Part shown: positions 1 through 8,040 of the stretch, piece after piece
Numbering within the stretch: position 1 is the stretch's first letter
Layout: every line of letters starts with the position of its first letter
NCBI GenBank assembly: GCA_016935615.1
Contig: JAFGQO010000192.1
Location: 91,091 to 135,889, forward strand
Source of the DNA: Bacteroidales bacterium
GTDB taxonomy: Bacteria > Bacteroidota > Bacteroidia > Bacteroidales > UBA10428
Direction of reading: 5' to 3'
Length of the DNA: 44,799 nucleotides
The notes under the pieces: generated by a model
Databases searched by the model: none
Told to the model about the DNA's origin: nothing
What the model saw: the letters and a program-made list of their open reading frames with translations, nothing else
Position numbers and translations under genes: made by a program

Positions 1-935
1 TTTTTCAGGTTCAGTATAAAATTCTCCCTGATCAATTTGATACTATAGCTTAAGAAGCTTTTCAATTTCTCTCTTCCTGTGATTGACATTTCTTCAACCC
101 AGTTATTTATTTCAAGGAAGCTTCGCGAATAAACCAAACGCATAATTAGTATAAAACTATCAAGATAAAAATTAGTATCTTCAGCTGATTGGACGATCTC
201 CTGAGCTCTACAATAACTCCCCCCTGACAATCTGACAATATTGGATAGATCCTTCTTTGCAATTTGAAATTTATCGATAAGTTCCAGCGATAAGGATTCA
301 TTATCAATTCGGGCAAGTTTAACCGGTTGAGTTCTTGAAGAAATTGTTGTTAATAGTTGTTCGGGTTGATCACTTACCAAAAGGAATACTGTTTTTTCAG
401 GTGGTTCTTCAATTAATTTTAATAACACATTGGCAGAGTAAGAATTCATTTTTTCGGGCAACCAGATAATCATAAACTTATATTCTGATTCAAAGGGTTT
501 AAATCTAAGTTTTTTAATGATCTCTTCACTTTCTTTTCTATTAATCAATCCTTGCTTATTCTCAACACCAATCTTTTCGTACCATTGAGTTGCCAGGAAA
601 TAAGGATTTGAGATCACGAATTCTCTCCATTCATTGATAAAATTATCACTGACAGGGTCTTTGACTACTCTGCCAGTAGTGTTCACAGGAAAAGAGAAAT
701 GCAAATCAGGATGACTGAGTTTTTTGATTTTCATGCAATGCGGACAGCGTCCGCAAGAATCCGTATCTGTTCTGTCAGTACAAAAAACATATTGAGCATA
801 GGCAATCGCCAACGGTAAGGATCCTGAACCTTCCGGACCAAAAAAAAGTTGTGCATGTGGTATACGGCCGGAAATCGCAGAATTAATAAGTTTTCTCTTT
901 AATTCATCCTGGCCGATTACTTGGGAAAAAAGCAT
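1..935 (-). CDS. holB: DNA polymerase III subunit delta' (5' part, cut by window edge)
   Basis: This is the clamp-loader delta' subunit, which helps load the sliding clamp in the cytoplasm. The frame opens at an ATG (933-935) and stays open to base 1, giving about 311 residues of a protein usually near 370, so the C-terminus lies outside the window. The start MLFSQVIGQDELKRKL, the AAA+ phosphate-loop-like GPEGSGSLPLA around residue 33 and a four-cysteine zinc knuckle (C..C..C pattern in SCGRCPHC, residues about 50-66) fit the family. The P-loop lysine is replaced by Ser, as is common in delta' proteins that do not hydrolyse ATP. It is divergent from pgk, with a 127-base shared promoter region. 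The family call is confident; exact C-terminal features cannot be seen. Confidence 0.9.
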   Translation of the reverse strand, partial: MLFSQVIGQDELKRKLINSAISGRIPHAQLFFGPEGSGSLPLAIAYAQYVFCTDRTDTDSCGRCPHCMKIKKLSHPDLHFSFPVNTTGRVVKDPVSDNFINEWREFVISNPYFLATQWYEKIGVENKQGLINRKESEEIIKKLRFKPFESEYKFMIIWLPEKMNSYSANVLLKLIEEPPEKTVFLLVSDQPEQLLTTISSRTQPVKLARIDNESLSLELIDKFQIAKKDLSNIVRLSGGSYCRAQEIVQSAEDTNFYLDSFILIMRLVYSRSFLEINNWVEEMSITGREKLKSFLSYSIKLIRENFILNLK

Positions 936-997
936 TGTTTTAATTCAGTCTTTATTCCTTATTTAACTACGTCAATTATATTCTGTAAGATAGATTT

Positions 998-1005
998 CAA
1001 AGGTA
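998..1005 (-). promoter_or_regulatory. Candidate -7 element of the holB promoter
   Basis: On the minus strand the bases read TACCTTTG, an exact match to the Bacteroidota -7 consensus TAnnTTTG. It lies about 60 bases ahead of the holB ATG. No convincing TTTG -33 box is found 19 bases upstream, so this is a single-box prediction. Confidence 0.4.
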
Positions 1006-1022
1006 AATAAAAATAGTTTGTT

Positions 1023-1030
1023 TACATTTG
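1023..1030 (+). promoter_or_regulatory. Candidate -7 element of the pgk promoter
   Basis: TACATTTG matches TAnnTTTG exactly and lies 32 bases upstream of the pgk ATG, predicting a short leader. The -33 position has no TTTG. It sits back to back with the holB -7 element, so the two divergent genes share a compact promoter region. Confidence 0.45.
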
Positions 1031-1062
1031 CAGCTCAATTTTAAACCTCAAATAGTACTGCA

Positions 1063-2262
1063 ATGCAAACAATCGACAATTATAATTTTTCGGGGAAAAA
1101 AGCTATTGTGCGTGTCGACTTTAATGTGCCGCTCAATAAAGAAACTTTTGAAGTAACAGATGATACAAGAATCAGAGGTGCATTACCTACAATCCATAAA
1201 ATCCTTAATGATGGCGGTTCAGCAATCATAATGTCACATCTTGGTCGCCCAAAGGAGGGCCCAGAAAAAAAATTTTCACTTCATCATGTTATCAGCAAAT
1301 TAGAAGAACATCTTCCGGGTGTAACCGTAAAATTTGCTGATGATTGTATAGGTGAAAAAACATTGGATCAAAAAAAATCCCTGGCACAAGGTGAAATTCT
1401 CTTATTGGAAAATTTACGATTCTATAAAGAAGAAACAAAAGGAGATCCTGATTTTGCATCAAAACTTGCTGATGGAGTTGACTGTTATGTAAATGATGCT
1501 TTTGGAACAGCACACAGAGCACATGCTTCAACAACAATAATAGCCCAGTACTTTGACGCCGGGAATAAAATGTTCGGCTTTCTGATTAACAAGGAACTTA
1601 TTGCAATGGATACTGTGTTGAATAAATCGCAAAATCCGTTTACCGCAATTATGGGAGGAGCAAAAGTATCGGACAAAATACAGGTAATAGAAAATCTTTT
1701 GCCCCGAATTGATAACCTTATCATTGGTGGAGGAATGACATATACCTTCATCAAGGCACAGGGTGGAAAGATCGGTAACTCTCTGTGTGAAGAAGATAAA
1801 CTTGATTTAGCACTTAAGATTTTAAAGAAAGCAGATAAAAATAAGGTTAAGGTATATATCCCAACAGATGCAGTAAATGCGGATAAATTTGATGCGGAGG
1901 CAAATACTAACATCTCAAAAACAAAAGAAACACCGGACGGCTGGATGGGCCTGGATATTGGTCCGGATACAATGAACACCTTCACGGAAGTTATTAAAAA
2001 TTCAAGAACAATTCTCTGGAACGGGCCTATGGGAGTTTTTGAGATGGAAAAATTTGCGGTTGGTACATCGACGGTTGCAAAAGCATTGTCTGAAGCTACT
2101 TCTAATGGAGCCTATACTCTCATTGGAGGTGGCGATTCTGTTGCAGCCATTAATAAAAACGGACTTGCCGATAAGGTGAGTTACGTTTCAACAGGTGGGG
2201 GAGCTATGCTGGAATATATGGAAGGGAAAGAATTACCCGGTATTAAAGCTATCAGAGAATAA
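1063..2262 (+). CDS. pgk: Phosphoglycerate kinase
   Basis: This glycolytic enzyme transfers phosphate between 1,3-bisphosphoglycerate and ADP, giving 3-phosphoglycerate and ATP in the cytosol. At 399 residues it is full length. The N-terminal signature RVDFNVPL (residues 17-24), the substrate-binding arginines and SHLGRP near residue 60, the hinge segment GGAKVSDKI and the C-terminal nucleotide site IGGGDSVAA followed by STGGGA are all present. The ATG at 1063 is the only sensible start; the protein begins [20 protein letters not shown] as in relatives. It appears monocistronic, with its own promoter candidate and a hairpin terminator downstream at 2354-2396. Confidence 0.98.
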   Translation: MQTIDNYNFSGKKAIVRVDFNVPLNKETFEVTDDTRIRGALPTIHKILNDGGSAIIMSHLGRPKEGPEKKFSLHHVISKLEEHLPGVTVKFADDCIGEKTLDQKKSLAQGEILLLENLRFYKEETKGDPDFASKLADGVDCYVNDAFGTAHRAHASTTIIAQYFDAGNKMFGFLINKELIAMDTVLNKSQNPFTAIMGGAKVSDKIQVIENLLPRIDNLIIGGGMTYTFIKAQGGKIGNSLCEEDKLDLALKILKKADKNKVKVYIPTDAVNADKFDAEANTNISKTKETPDGWMGLDIGPDTMNTFTEVIKNSRTILWNGPMGVFEMEKFAVGTSTVAKALSEATSNGAYTLIGGGDSVAAINKNGLADKVSYVSTGGGAMLEYMEGKELPGIKAIRE

Positions 2263-2353
2263 ACTCATTTATCGGGATTGTTCAATATACAAATTCCTAT
2301 TCACTGTCCTGCAGACGGGGTTTTTGGAATTTGTGTTTCACTAAATTTCTTTT

Positions 2354-2396
2354 AATGCCTGATTTGACTTATTTTTACCTGCCAATCAGGCATTTT
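2354..2396 (+). terminator. Hairpin terminator after pgk
   Basis: An 11-bp perfect stem (AATGCCTGATT at 2354-2364 pairing with AATCAGGCATT at 2384-2394) closes a 19-base loop and is followed by a short T run. It sits 91 bases after the pgk stop and 15 bases before proC, so it should separate the two transcripts. The loop is long for an intrinsic terminator, and an operator role for proC is the alternative. Confidence 0.55.
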
Positions 2397-2410
2397 AAAA
2401 ATCTACCTTA

Positions 2411-3223
2411 ATGAACTTTACAAAAATTGCCATTATTGGCGGAGGAAATCTGGGCTCTGCTATAGCCAGGGGGATCCTGTCATTAGAAGGCATAACAAAT
2501 AAAAATCTAGTCATTTGTGAAAAAAGGAAACTGAGAATCAAATACCTTGAAGATCTTGGATTCAGCACCGTTGATACTGATATAAAAAAAGCCATTCACA
2601 ATGCTGAAATGATTATCGTATCCGTGAAACCTCAGCAATTCGCATCTGTATTGGAAGAACTTAAACCCATTCTGCAATCTGACCAGATTCTTGTTTCTAC
2701 TGCTACCGGTATAAATCTTACAGATATTTCAAATACACTTGGGAAACAACCCATCGTCAGAATTATGCCCAATACTGCTATCGAGATCAAAGAATCGATG
2801 ACATGCATATGTTTCAGGAATACAACAAAAGAACAAGAAGAAAAAACTCTTGCTCTTTTTGAACAGCTTGGTAAAACAATTATCCTTCAGGAGGATTTGC
2901 TGGATGCAGTTACTGTGCTGGGGGCCTGTGGAATTGCATTTGCCTTACGCTTCATCAGAGCAGCCACTCAGGGAGGAATCGAGATAGGTTTTAGTGCTGA
3001 GATCTCAGAATACATTGTATCTCAAACAGTAAAAGGGGCAGCACAACTACTTCATGAAAACAATTCGCACCCGGAAGCAGAAATTGATAAAGTCACTACT
3101 CCTCAGGGTATCACTATATCCGGTTTGAATGAAATGGAGCATCAGGGATTTAGCTCATCAGTCATAAAAGGATTAATTACTTCTTACAACAAATTAATTG
3201 CAATGGAAAAGAACAATTATTAA
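2411..3223 (+). CDS. proC: Pyrroline-5-carboxylate reductase
   Basis: This enzyme carries out the last step of proline synthesis, reducing delta-1-pyrroline-5-carboxylate with NAD(P)H in the cytosol. At 270 residues it has the normal family length. The N-terminal Rossmann motif IAIIGGGNLGSAIARGI (from residue 6), the segment VSVKPQQF, the MPNTAIEI region around residue 117 and the C-terminal dimerisation domain with TTPQGITISGL (the conserved P5CR signature) are visible. It stands alone between the pgk terminator and the cysteine operon leader. I see no classical terminator directly after it. Confidence 0.97.
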   Translation: MNFTKIAIIGGGNLGSAIARGILSLEGITNKNLVICEKRKLRIKYLEDLGFSTVDTDIKKAIHNAEMIIVSVKPQQFASVLEELKPILQSDQILVSTATGINLTDISNTLGKQPIVRIMPNTAIEIKESMTCICFRNTTKEQEEKTLALFEQLGKTIILQEDLLDAVTVLGACGIAFALRFIRAATQGGIEIGFSAEISEYIVSQTVKGAAQLLHENNSHPEAEIDKVTTPQGITISGLNEMEHQGFSSSVIKGLITSYNKLIAMEKNNY

Positions 3224-3303
3224 CACACATTGAACAATTTTAGGGGATTTAGACTTTATATAAAGAAATATTTAAGAAATTTATACGAAATAGTTAAATA
3301 ACT

Positions 3304-3396
3304 ATGAAAGCAAACGTTCCCATTCCTTTTTTTCATCAAATTTTACCGCCTTGTCTTGAAGGTTTTTCAAATGGTGGCGTTTGCATGTGTTGTTAG
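3304..3396 (+). CDS. Putative cysteine-rich leader peptide (uORF) of the epsC-cysK operon
   Basis: A 30-codon frame starts at ATG 3304 and stops at TAG 3394-3396, 74 bases before epsC. The peptide begins MKANVPIPFF and ends GGVCMCC directly before the stop. Four of 30 residues are Cys, three of them in the last four codons. The gene downstream makes O-acetylserine and the next makes cysteine, so clustered Cys codons here look like a ribosome-stalling sensor of Cys-tRNA supply. GCAAACG at 3310-3316 can pair with CGTTTGC at 3378-3384, which overlaps the first of the terminal Cys codons. No intrinsic terminator is visible between the peptide and epsC, so control could be translational or Rho-dependent. 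The frame and composition are directly seen; function is inferred. Confidence 0.55.
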   Translation: MKANVPIPFFHQILPPCLEGFSNGGVCMCC

Positions 3397-3470
3397 CCAA
3401 AAATTTTCACTATAATTCTTAAAATCCCTGTTCCCTTTATGGACATTACTTCTTTATTAAAATATTATAT

Positions 3471-4313
3471 ATGATGGATAATTTTGAAAATTTTCCTGAC
3501 TTTTTGCTGGAAAAATATAATGAGTTCCGGAAGGATGTTCCTTCCATGATAAAAGCACATACATTCACTGAAAATCTGATAAATTTTCTATTCCCCTTTA
3601 AAATTGACAAAAAATGCACTCACCAAAAGATAGAATTAAACCTTGCCCAGTTGCAGCTTGACTTCAGGAATTTGTTGAGCCCGCTCGAGAATACCCTTAA
3701 CAAATCATTAGGGGACATAAGCCTTGATTTTTTTACAAAAATTCCTTCTATCTATTCTGATTTGATGGACAATGCAAAACACTTTCTTGATTTTGATCCG
3801 GCTGCAAGATCGGTGGAAAGTGTTATTTTATATTATCCCGGTTTTTATGCTATTACTGTTTACAGACTTGCACATCTGCTTTACGAACAGAAAATTCCCT
3901 TTCTTCCAAGAATGATGTCAGAATATGCTCATAGCAAAACAGGTATTGAAATACATCCCGGAGCCAGTATTGGTGAAAATTTCTTTATCGATCACGGGAC
4001 AGGAATAGTAATAGGAGAAACAACAATTGTCGGTAAAAATGTAAAGATCTATCAGGGAGTAACGCTTGGAGCCGTCATGGTGGCAAAAAAAATGCGTGGA
4101 AAGAAACGTCACCCGACCATCGAAGACAATGTGATTATTTATTCAGGGACTACCATACTGGGCGGCGATACCGTAGTTGGACACGACTCAATTATAGGAG
4201 GTAATGTCTGGCTCACAAAAAGTGTGCCTGCATACAGCGTTGTATACCATGAAAGTAAAACAGTGATCAGAGACGGTAAAATGAAAAATGAACCTATTAA
4301 TTTTAGTATTTAA
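3471..4313 (+). CDS. epsC: Serine O-acetyltransferase (EpsC type)
   Basis: This enzyme acetylates L-serine with acetyl-CoA to give O-acetylserine, the committed step of cysteine synthesis. It has 280 residues: an N-terminal helical region (about 1-150) and a left-handed beta-helix of hexapeptide repeats (about 155-260) with the signature HPGASIGENFFIDHGTGIVI (residues 162-181), including the catalytic-type His of the DHGTG stretch. The longer N-terminus and short tail match the EpsC/SrpH branch used in Bacteroidota rather than enterobacterial CysE. The start is one of two adjacent ATGs (3471 or 3474). It is followed after 30 bases by cysK and preceded by the Cys-rich uORF. Confidence 0.95.
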   Translation: MMDNFENFPDFLLEKYNEFRKDVPSMIKAHTFTENLINFLFPFKIDKKCTHQKIELNLAQLQLDFRNLLSPLENTLNKSLGDISLDFFTKIPSIYSDLMDNAKHFLDFDPAARSVESVILYYPGFYAITVYRLAHLLYEQKIPFLPRMMSEYAHSKTGIEIHPGASIGENFFIDHGTGIVIGETTIVGKNVKIYQGVTLGAVMVAKKMRGKKRHPTIEDNVIIYSGTTILGGDTVVGHDSIIGGNVWLTKSVPAYSVVYHESKTVIRDGKMKNEPINFSI

Positions 4314-4343
4314 CACTCATATTACTTTTCATTACCTGTGAAC

Positions 4344-5258
4344 ATGAAATACAATTCAATTCTTGAAGCCATAGGGAATACTCCCCATATAAAAATCAAT
4401 TCAATGTTTAACACCAAACACGAAGTTTGGATCAAACTTGAGAAAAACAATCCTGCAGGCAGCATTAAAGACAGAATTGCTTTGGCAATGATTGAAGATG
4501 CCGAGAAAAAAGGAAAGCTGAAAAAAGATAGTGTGATTATTGAGCCTACATCAGGGAATACCGGTATAGGATTAGCAATGATTGCAGCAGTGAAGAAATA
4601 CCGATTGATACTGGTTATGCCTGAATCAATGTCTGTTGAACGAAGAAAAATTATGGCTGCTTTCGGGGCTGAATTTGAACTTACACCACGTGAACTTGGC
4701 ATGAAAGGTGCTATCGAAAAAGCAAAGGAAATGGCTGACAAAAATCCGAAAGCATGGATGCCCTCTCAATTTGATAATCCGTCCAATATTGCTGCGCACA
4801 AATTAACTACTGCACAGGAAATATTGAATGATTTTCCTGATGGAATTGATTTCCTGATCACAGGTGTCGGAACCGGTGGTCACATCACCGGTGTCGCTGA
4901 AGTTTTGAAAGAAAGGCATGCCGCATTAAAAGTTTTTGCCGTTGAGCCTGATGCATCTCCGGTCATTGGCGGTGGCAAACCAGGGCCCCATGCCTTGCAG
5001 GGAATTGGCGCCGGATTTATTCCTGACAATCTTCACATAAGTGCCATTGACGGTACAATTCAGATATCAAAAGAGGAAGCTTTTAATTATGTCCGCAAAG
5101 CTGCCCGGGAAGAAGGATTGTTTGTAGGTATTTCTTCAGGAGCAACTCTTGCGGCTATAGCAAAAAAACTTCCTGAAATACCTGAAGGATCCAAAATACT
5201 TGGGTTCAATTACGATACAGGGGAAAGGTACTTGTCTGTTGAAGGTCTGTTTTCCTAA
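4344..5258 (+). CDS. cysK: Cysteine synthase (O-acetylserine sulfhydrylase)
   Basis: This PLP enzyme exchanges the acetyl group of O-acetylserine for sulfide, forming L-cysteine. It has 304 residues. The PLP lysine is in [10 protein letters not shown] (K42); the substrate loop [10 protein letters not shown], the phosphate loop GTGGHITG, the C-terminal [17 protein letters not shown] and GISSGA are all intact. The segment [12 protein letters not shown] and the GKPGPH region favour CysK over CysM. I use ATG 4344; an in-frame GTG two codons earlier is possible but less likely. It forms an operon with epsC and is convergent with the DUF502 gene 49 bases downstream. No clear terminator hairpin is seen in that gap. 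Confidence 0.95.
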   Translation: MKYNSILEAIGNTPHIKINSMFNTKHEVWIKLEKNNPAGSIKDRIALAMIEDAEKKGKLKKDSVIIEPTSGNTGIGLAMIAAVKKYRLILVMPESMSVERRKIMAAFGAEFELTPRELGMKGAIEKAKEMADKNPKAWMPSQFDNPSNIAAHKLTTAQEILNDFPDGIDFLITGVGTGGHITGVAEVLKERHAALKVFAVEPDASPVIGGGKPGPHALQGIGAGFIPDNLHISAIDGTIQISKEEAFNYVRKAAREEGLFVGISSGATLAAIAKKLPEIPEGSKILGFNYDTGERYLSVEGLFS

Positions 5259-5307
5259 AATAATCCTTATACATTATCTCGTGCTTAAGCTTGGGATTTT
5301 TACCTTT

Positions 5308-5874
5308 TTACACTTTTGTTACGCCACCTGACACAATGAATTTCATGGCTTCGGTTGGTGAAATGGTCAGAGGTCGGATGTGTTCTTTTGGTACAATAAA
5401 CATTTCTCCTGAAAAATTATAGGAATGTGGGAAATACACACTGACTTTATCCTGAATGCCCAGGTCGTTCAAGTTTTCGGTAGTGATAAATCCCATTTTT
5501 TCAAGATCTGAGATCATATTTACTTTGACCAGGACAGGCTTGTTGAATTTCTTTTCTTTTCCCACAAAAGCCGATAACAAATCGCGGATGGCAGAGTAAA
5601 CAACCTTAACCAGCGGCGCATTCCTTAAAACCCTGTCCAGCAATAACCGGATAGGACGAAAAATAATGCTTTGGCCTATAAATCCCAGAAGCGTTATGGC
5701 AACAAGCAGTGCTATTATTCCAAGACCGGGAATTCTGAAAGGCATATATTCCTCAAAAAAGCTTTGTATTGCACTGTCGAGGAATGTAAACGTCAGATAA
5801 ACAATGTAAATTGTTATTACAGAAGGAGCAATCAGTAACAAACCCTGCAGAAAATAACGGATAATTCGTTTCAT
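5308..5874 (-). CDS. DUF502 family membrane protein
   Basis: This is a 188-residue inner-membrane protein of the DUF502 family, whose function is unknown. Two hydrophobic helices are clear, about residues 8-30 and 48-72, followed by a conserved region with RPIRLLLDRVLRNAPLVKVVY and a soluble C-terminal part ending in the family-typical SPTEAMKFIVSGGV. It is the last gene of the leftward run that includes ldcA, yraN and the MmcQ-like gene, but a repeat array of about 110 bases separates it from the latter, so co-transcription is uncertain. Homologues in plants and bacteria are membrane proteins without an assigned reaction. Confidence 0.85.
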   Translation of the reverse strand: MKRIIRYFLQGLLLIAPSVITIYIVYLTFTFLDSAIQSFFEEYMPFRIPGLGIIALLVAITLLGFIGQSIIFRPIRLLLDRVLRNAPLVKVVYSAIRDLLSAFVGKEKKFNKPVLVKVNMISDLEKMGFITTENLNDLGIQDKVSVYFPHSYNFSGEMFIVPKEHIRPLTISPTEAMKFIVSGGVTKV

Positions 5875-5950
5875 AGTCAGCTTATTTAAGAATTAATATT
5901 TCAGTTCCATGCCAGTCAATTAATTAAACACCCCAAGAATCCTATATATT

Positions 5951-6062
5951 TTCCCATCTTCTCATCTTCCCATCTTCTCACAATCTCATATCTCATCTTC
6001 CCACCCTTTCACCCTCTTATCTTCCGACTTCCAACTCAAAACACCAAACCCTAAACTTTCAA
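5951..6062. repeat. Pyrimidine-rich low-complexity repeat, copy A
   Basis: The plus strand is built from short units of the CATCTTC/CTCATCTTCC kind and ends in a CCAAACCCTAAACTTTCAAC tail. A 25-base stretch (5953-5977) is identical to 6547-6571 in copy B, in the same orientation. It lies between the stop of the MmcQ-like gene and the DUF502 gene. Such arrays look like dispersed repeats rather than coding DNA. Confidence 0.8.
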
Positions 6063-6063
6063 C

Positions 6064-6417
6064 TTATCGATTAATTATCCTGTTTCTTTTTACTTTCGGG
6101 AGCTTCTTCACCACCTCATTATAAGAATGATCTATCCATTCCATAATCCGTTCATTACTTATCGATCCATCTATTATGACTGTATTCCAAAGTCGCTTAT
6201 TCATGTGGTAACCTGGAATAACCGCAGGATATCTTTCACGCAATTCAATAACTTTCTCAGGGTCGCATTTCAGGTTTACTCGCAATTCTTCATCAAGATT
6301 TATCAGGGCAAACATTTTATTAAAAACCTTAAAAACAAGCGTCGTCTCATCAAAAGGGAAACTCTCGCTTACTTCCGGTTTGGATAAACAATATTCACGT
6401 ATTGATTCAACATTCAT
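6064..6417 (-). CDS. MmcQ/YjbR family DNA-binding-fold protein
   Basis: This is a small cytosolic protein of the MmcQ/YjbR (CyaY-like fold) family; no defined biochemical role is known. I take ATG 6415-6417 as start, giving 117 residues, the normal family length, and beginning MNVESIREYCLSKPEVSESF with the typical FPFDE following. The frame stays open upstream for 37 more codons, but these are encoded by the pyrimidine-rich repeat (Arg/Glu-rich on this strand) and are unlike any family member. Other hallmarks are FKVFNKMFALINL, the VNLKCDPE strand and the GYHMNKRLWNTVIIDG region. The gene is bracketed by two direct repeat copies. Confidence 0.85.
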   Translation of the reverse strand: MNVESIREYCLSKPEVSESFPFDETTLVFKVFNKMFALINLDEELRVNLKCDPEKVIELRERYPAVIPGYHMNKRLWNTVIIDGSISNERIMEWIDHSYNEVVKKLPKVKRNRIINR

Positions 6418-6480
6418 TGGATAATTCCAATTAAAACCATTGATATTTTTACCTACTCTTCTCAACAACCCAATAACCCA

Positions 6481-6592
6481 ATTCTCATCTTCCCGTCTTC
6501 TCACTCTCCCATCTTCTAACCTTCTCACCTTCTCATTTTCCGTCTTCCCATCTTCTCATCTTCCCATCTTCCAAACCCCAAACTCTCAACAT
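6481..6592. repeat. Pyrimidine-rich low-complexity repeat, copy B
   Basis: This is the second array of CATCTTC-type units in the same orientation as copy A, ending with a similar CCAAACCCCAAACTCTCAAC tail. Bases 6547-6571 are identical to 5953-5977. It overlaps the upstream in-frame extension of the MmcQ-like gene and separates that gene from yraN. Confidence 0.8.
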
Positions 6593-6644
6593 CTAAACAA
6601 CTTAACTAATACTAAACTCTGAACTCTATACTTTAACATATACT

Positions 6645-7001
6645 CTACGGATTAAATGCATCAGTTATATGATCAAAGATGTATTTATTTCCTGAAGCTA
6701 TTATTGAAATGATATCAAAACGCACCTCAGGATCTTCTGCAATAGTGCTAAGATAGGCTTCTGCAGCTTCAACCAGAAATCGCTGCTTCTTTATTGTAAC
6801 TGCTTCACTGGGATCCCCAAAATAATCAGTGCTTCTGAGCTTGACTTCCACAATCACCAATTCAGCACCATCCCATGCAATAATGTCAACTTCTTTCTTC
6901 CTGTGTCTCCAATTGGATTTTACAATCCGATAGCCTTTCTTTTTAATGAAGTCAGCTGCCAAAATTTCTCCCTTTTTGCCAATTTCATTATGAACAGCCA
7001 T
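6645..7001 (-). CDS. yraN: YraN / UPF0102 family nuclease-fold protein
   Basis: This is a 118-residue protein of the UPF0102 family, related to Holliday-junction resolvase-like endonucleases; its cellular role is unsettled. The restriction-endonuclease-like core is visible: E11 in GEILAADF, D39 in KKEVDII, and E52 and K54 in VIVEVKLR, the usual E-D-ExK arrangement. The start ATG at 6999-7001 gives the standard N-terminus with the GKKGE motif. It lies 6 bases after the ldcA stop and is almost certainly co-transcribed with it. Confidence 0.92.
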   Translation of the reverse strand: MAVHNEIGKKGEILAADFIKKKGYRIVKSNWRHRKKEVDIIAWDGAELVIVEVKLRSTDYFGDPSEAVTIKKQRFLVEAAEAYLSTIAEDPEVRFDIISIIASGNKYIFDHITDAFNP

Positions 7002-7007
7002 TTTTAA

Positions 7008-7919
7008 CTAAACATATTTTAATACTGTATTCTGTTCGCTTACCTTTAATTCTACTTCTGCTCCCAGCAAAAAAGGAGTATTGTTATCTATATGCCCGGC
7101 AGGAAAATCAAATGCTGCCGGGTAAGCAAATTCCTTTACAGCATCTGAAACAATTTCATAAGCCGTTTTTCCAAAAGGTCTTTTTTTATCCTGCATATCA
7201 GCGAATCCGCCTGCCAGCAAACCATTCAGATTGCTTAATTTCCCTGACAGCAATAAATTGTTCATCATCCTGTCAAGATGGTACAATTGCTCACCAATAT
7301 CTTCAATAAACAAGATGGCATTTTGTGTATTTATTTCATAAGGTGTGGCCTGCAAATTACAAAGAATAGAGAGATTGCCGCCAACGAGCTTCCCCTGACA
7401 AACTCCCGTCCTGTTCAGAAAATGACCGGGAATCTTGATTTCCTCTCTCTTCCCTTTCAGCAAATCATCAAGGCATTTAAGATTTTTGCTGAAATACAAG
7501 CTTTCACTATTTATAGGCATTGGAGCATGAATTGTTATTGTACTGAATTTCTGATTTATTAAAGAGTGAAATACAGTAATATCGCTAAACCCGATTACCC
7601 ACTTCGGGAAATGATTGAAAGACGAAAAATCCAGTTTATTAATTATCCTGACTGATCCATACCCTCCACGGGCACAAAAAACAGCTTTAACGTTTTTATC
7701 ATCTATTGCCTCCTGAAAATCAGATATTCTTTCCGAATCGGTACCTGCAAATTGGTGGTGTTCAGAAAAAACATACCTGCCAAGTGTAATATTGTACCCC
7801 AAAGAAGATAGTGCAGCAATGGATTTTTTTATGTATTCCTTTTTCACAACACTTGCAGGAGCCACTATTCTTATTTCATCGCCAGTCTTTAAATCCGGTG
7901 GAAATACAGTTGTATCCAT
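7008..7919 (-). CDS. ldcA: Muramoyl-tetrapeptide L,D-carboxypeptidase (peptidase S66)
   Basis: This serine peptidase removes the terminal D-Ala from murein tetrapeptides during peptidoglycan recycling, normally in the cytosol; no signal peptide is visible. It has 303 residues. The start has the family motif RIVAPAS; FCARGGYGS lies at 81-89; the nucleophile Ser112 is in GFSDIT; the acidic catalytic residue is in FIEDIGE (about E206) and the His in PAGHIDNN (H276). The order and spacing agree with S66 peptidases. MccF immunity proteins share the fold, but nothing nearby suggests microcin resistance. It heads the leftward run with yraN. Confidence 0.92.
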   Translation of the reverse strand: MDTTVFPPDLKTGDEIRIVAPASVVKKEYIKKSIAALSSLGYNITLGRYVFSEHHQFAGTDSERISDFQEAIDDKNVKAVFCARGGYGSVRIINKLDFSSFNHFPKWVIGFSDITVFHSLINQKFSTITIHAPMPINSESLYFSKNLKCLDDLLKGKREEIKIPGHFLNRTGVCQGKLVGGNLSILCNLQATPYEINTQNAILFIEDIGEQLYHLDRMMNNLLLSGKLSNLNGLLAGGFADMQDKKRPFGKTAYEIVSDAVKEFAYPAAFDFPAGHIDNNTPFLLGAEVELKVSEQNTVLKYV

Positions 7920-7936
7920 GGAAGTTTACAGAATTA

Positions 7937-7967
7937 TTTCCTAAAATACTGCTTTTCCATATCTTTG
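7937..7967 (+). promoter_or_regulatory. Promoter of metG (Bacteroidota sigma-70 type)
   Basis: A -33 box TTTC (7937-7940, one mismatch to TTTG) is spaced exactly 19 bases from a perfect -7 box TATCTTTG (7960-7967). The metG ATG lies about 70 bases further on. This is one of the best promoter matches in the window. Confidence 0.65.
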
Positions 7968-8040
7968 CCGGATATTTAAAGAAGAATTTATGTGGTTTTT
8001 TAGCAACAGAAAAGAATTCTGTTGATCAGCAAATGAATTC

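Noticed and set aside
1..935. Loss of the P-loop lysine in HolB as a defect
   Set aside because: Delta' subunits commonly lack ATPase activity and a canonical P-loop, so this is expected.
1485..1985. 166-codon open frame antisense to pgk
   Set aside because: It lies wholly within pgk on the other strand, has no family resemblance and reflects codon bias of the real gene.
6440..6622. Possible 60-residue Ser/Leu/Pro-rich protein
   Set aside because: It is the translation of the pyrimidine-rich repeat array B.
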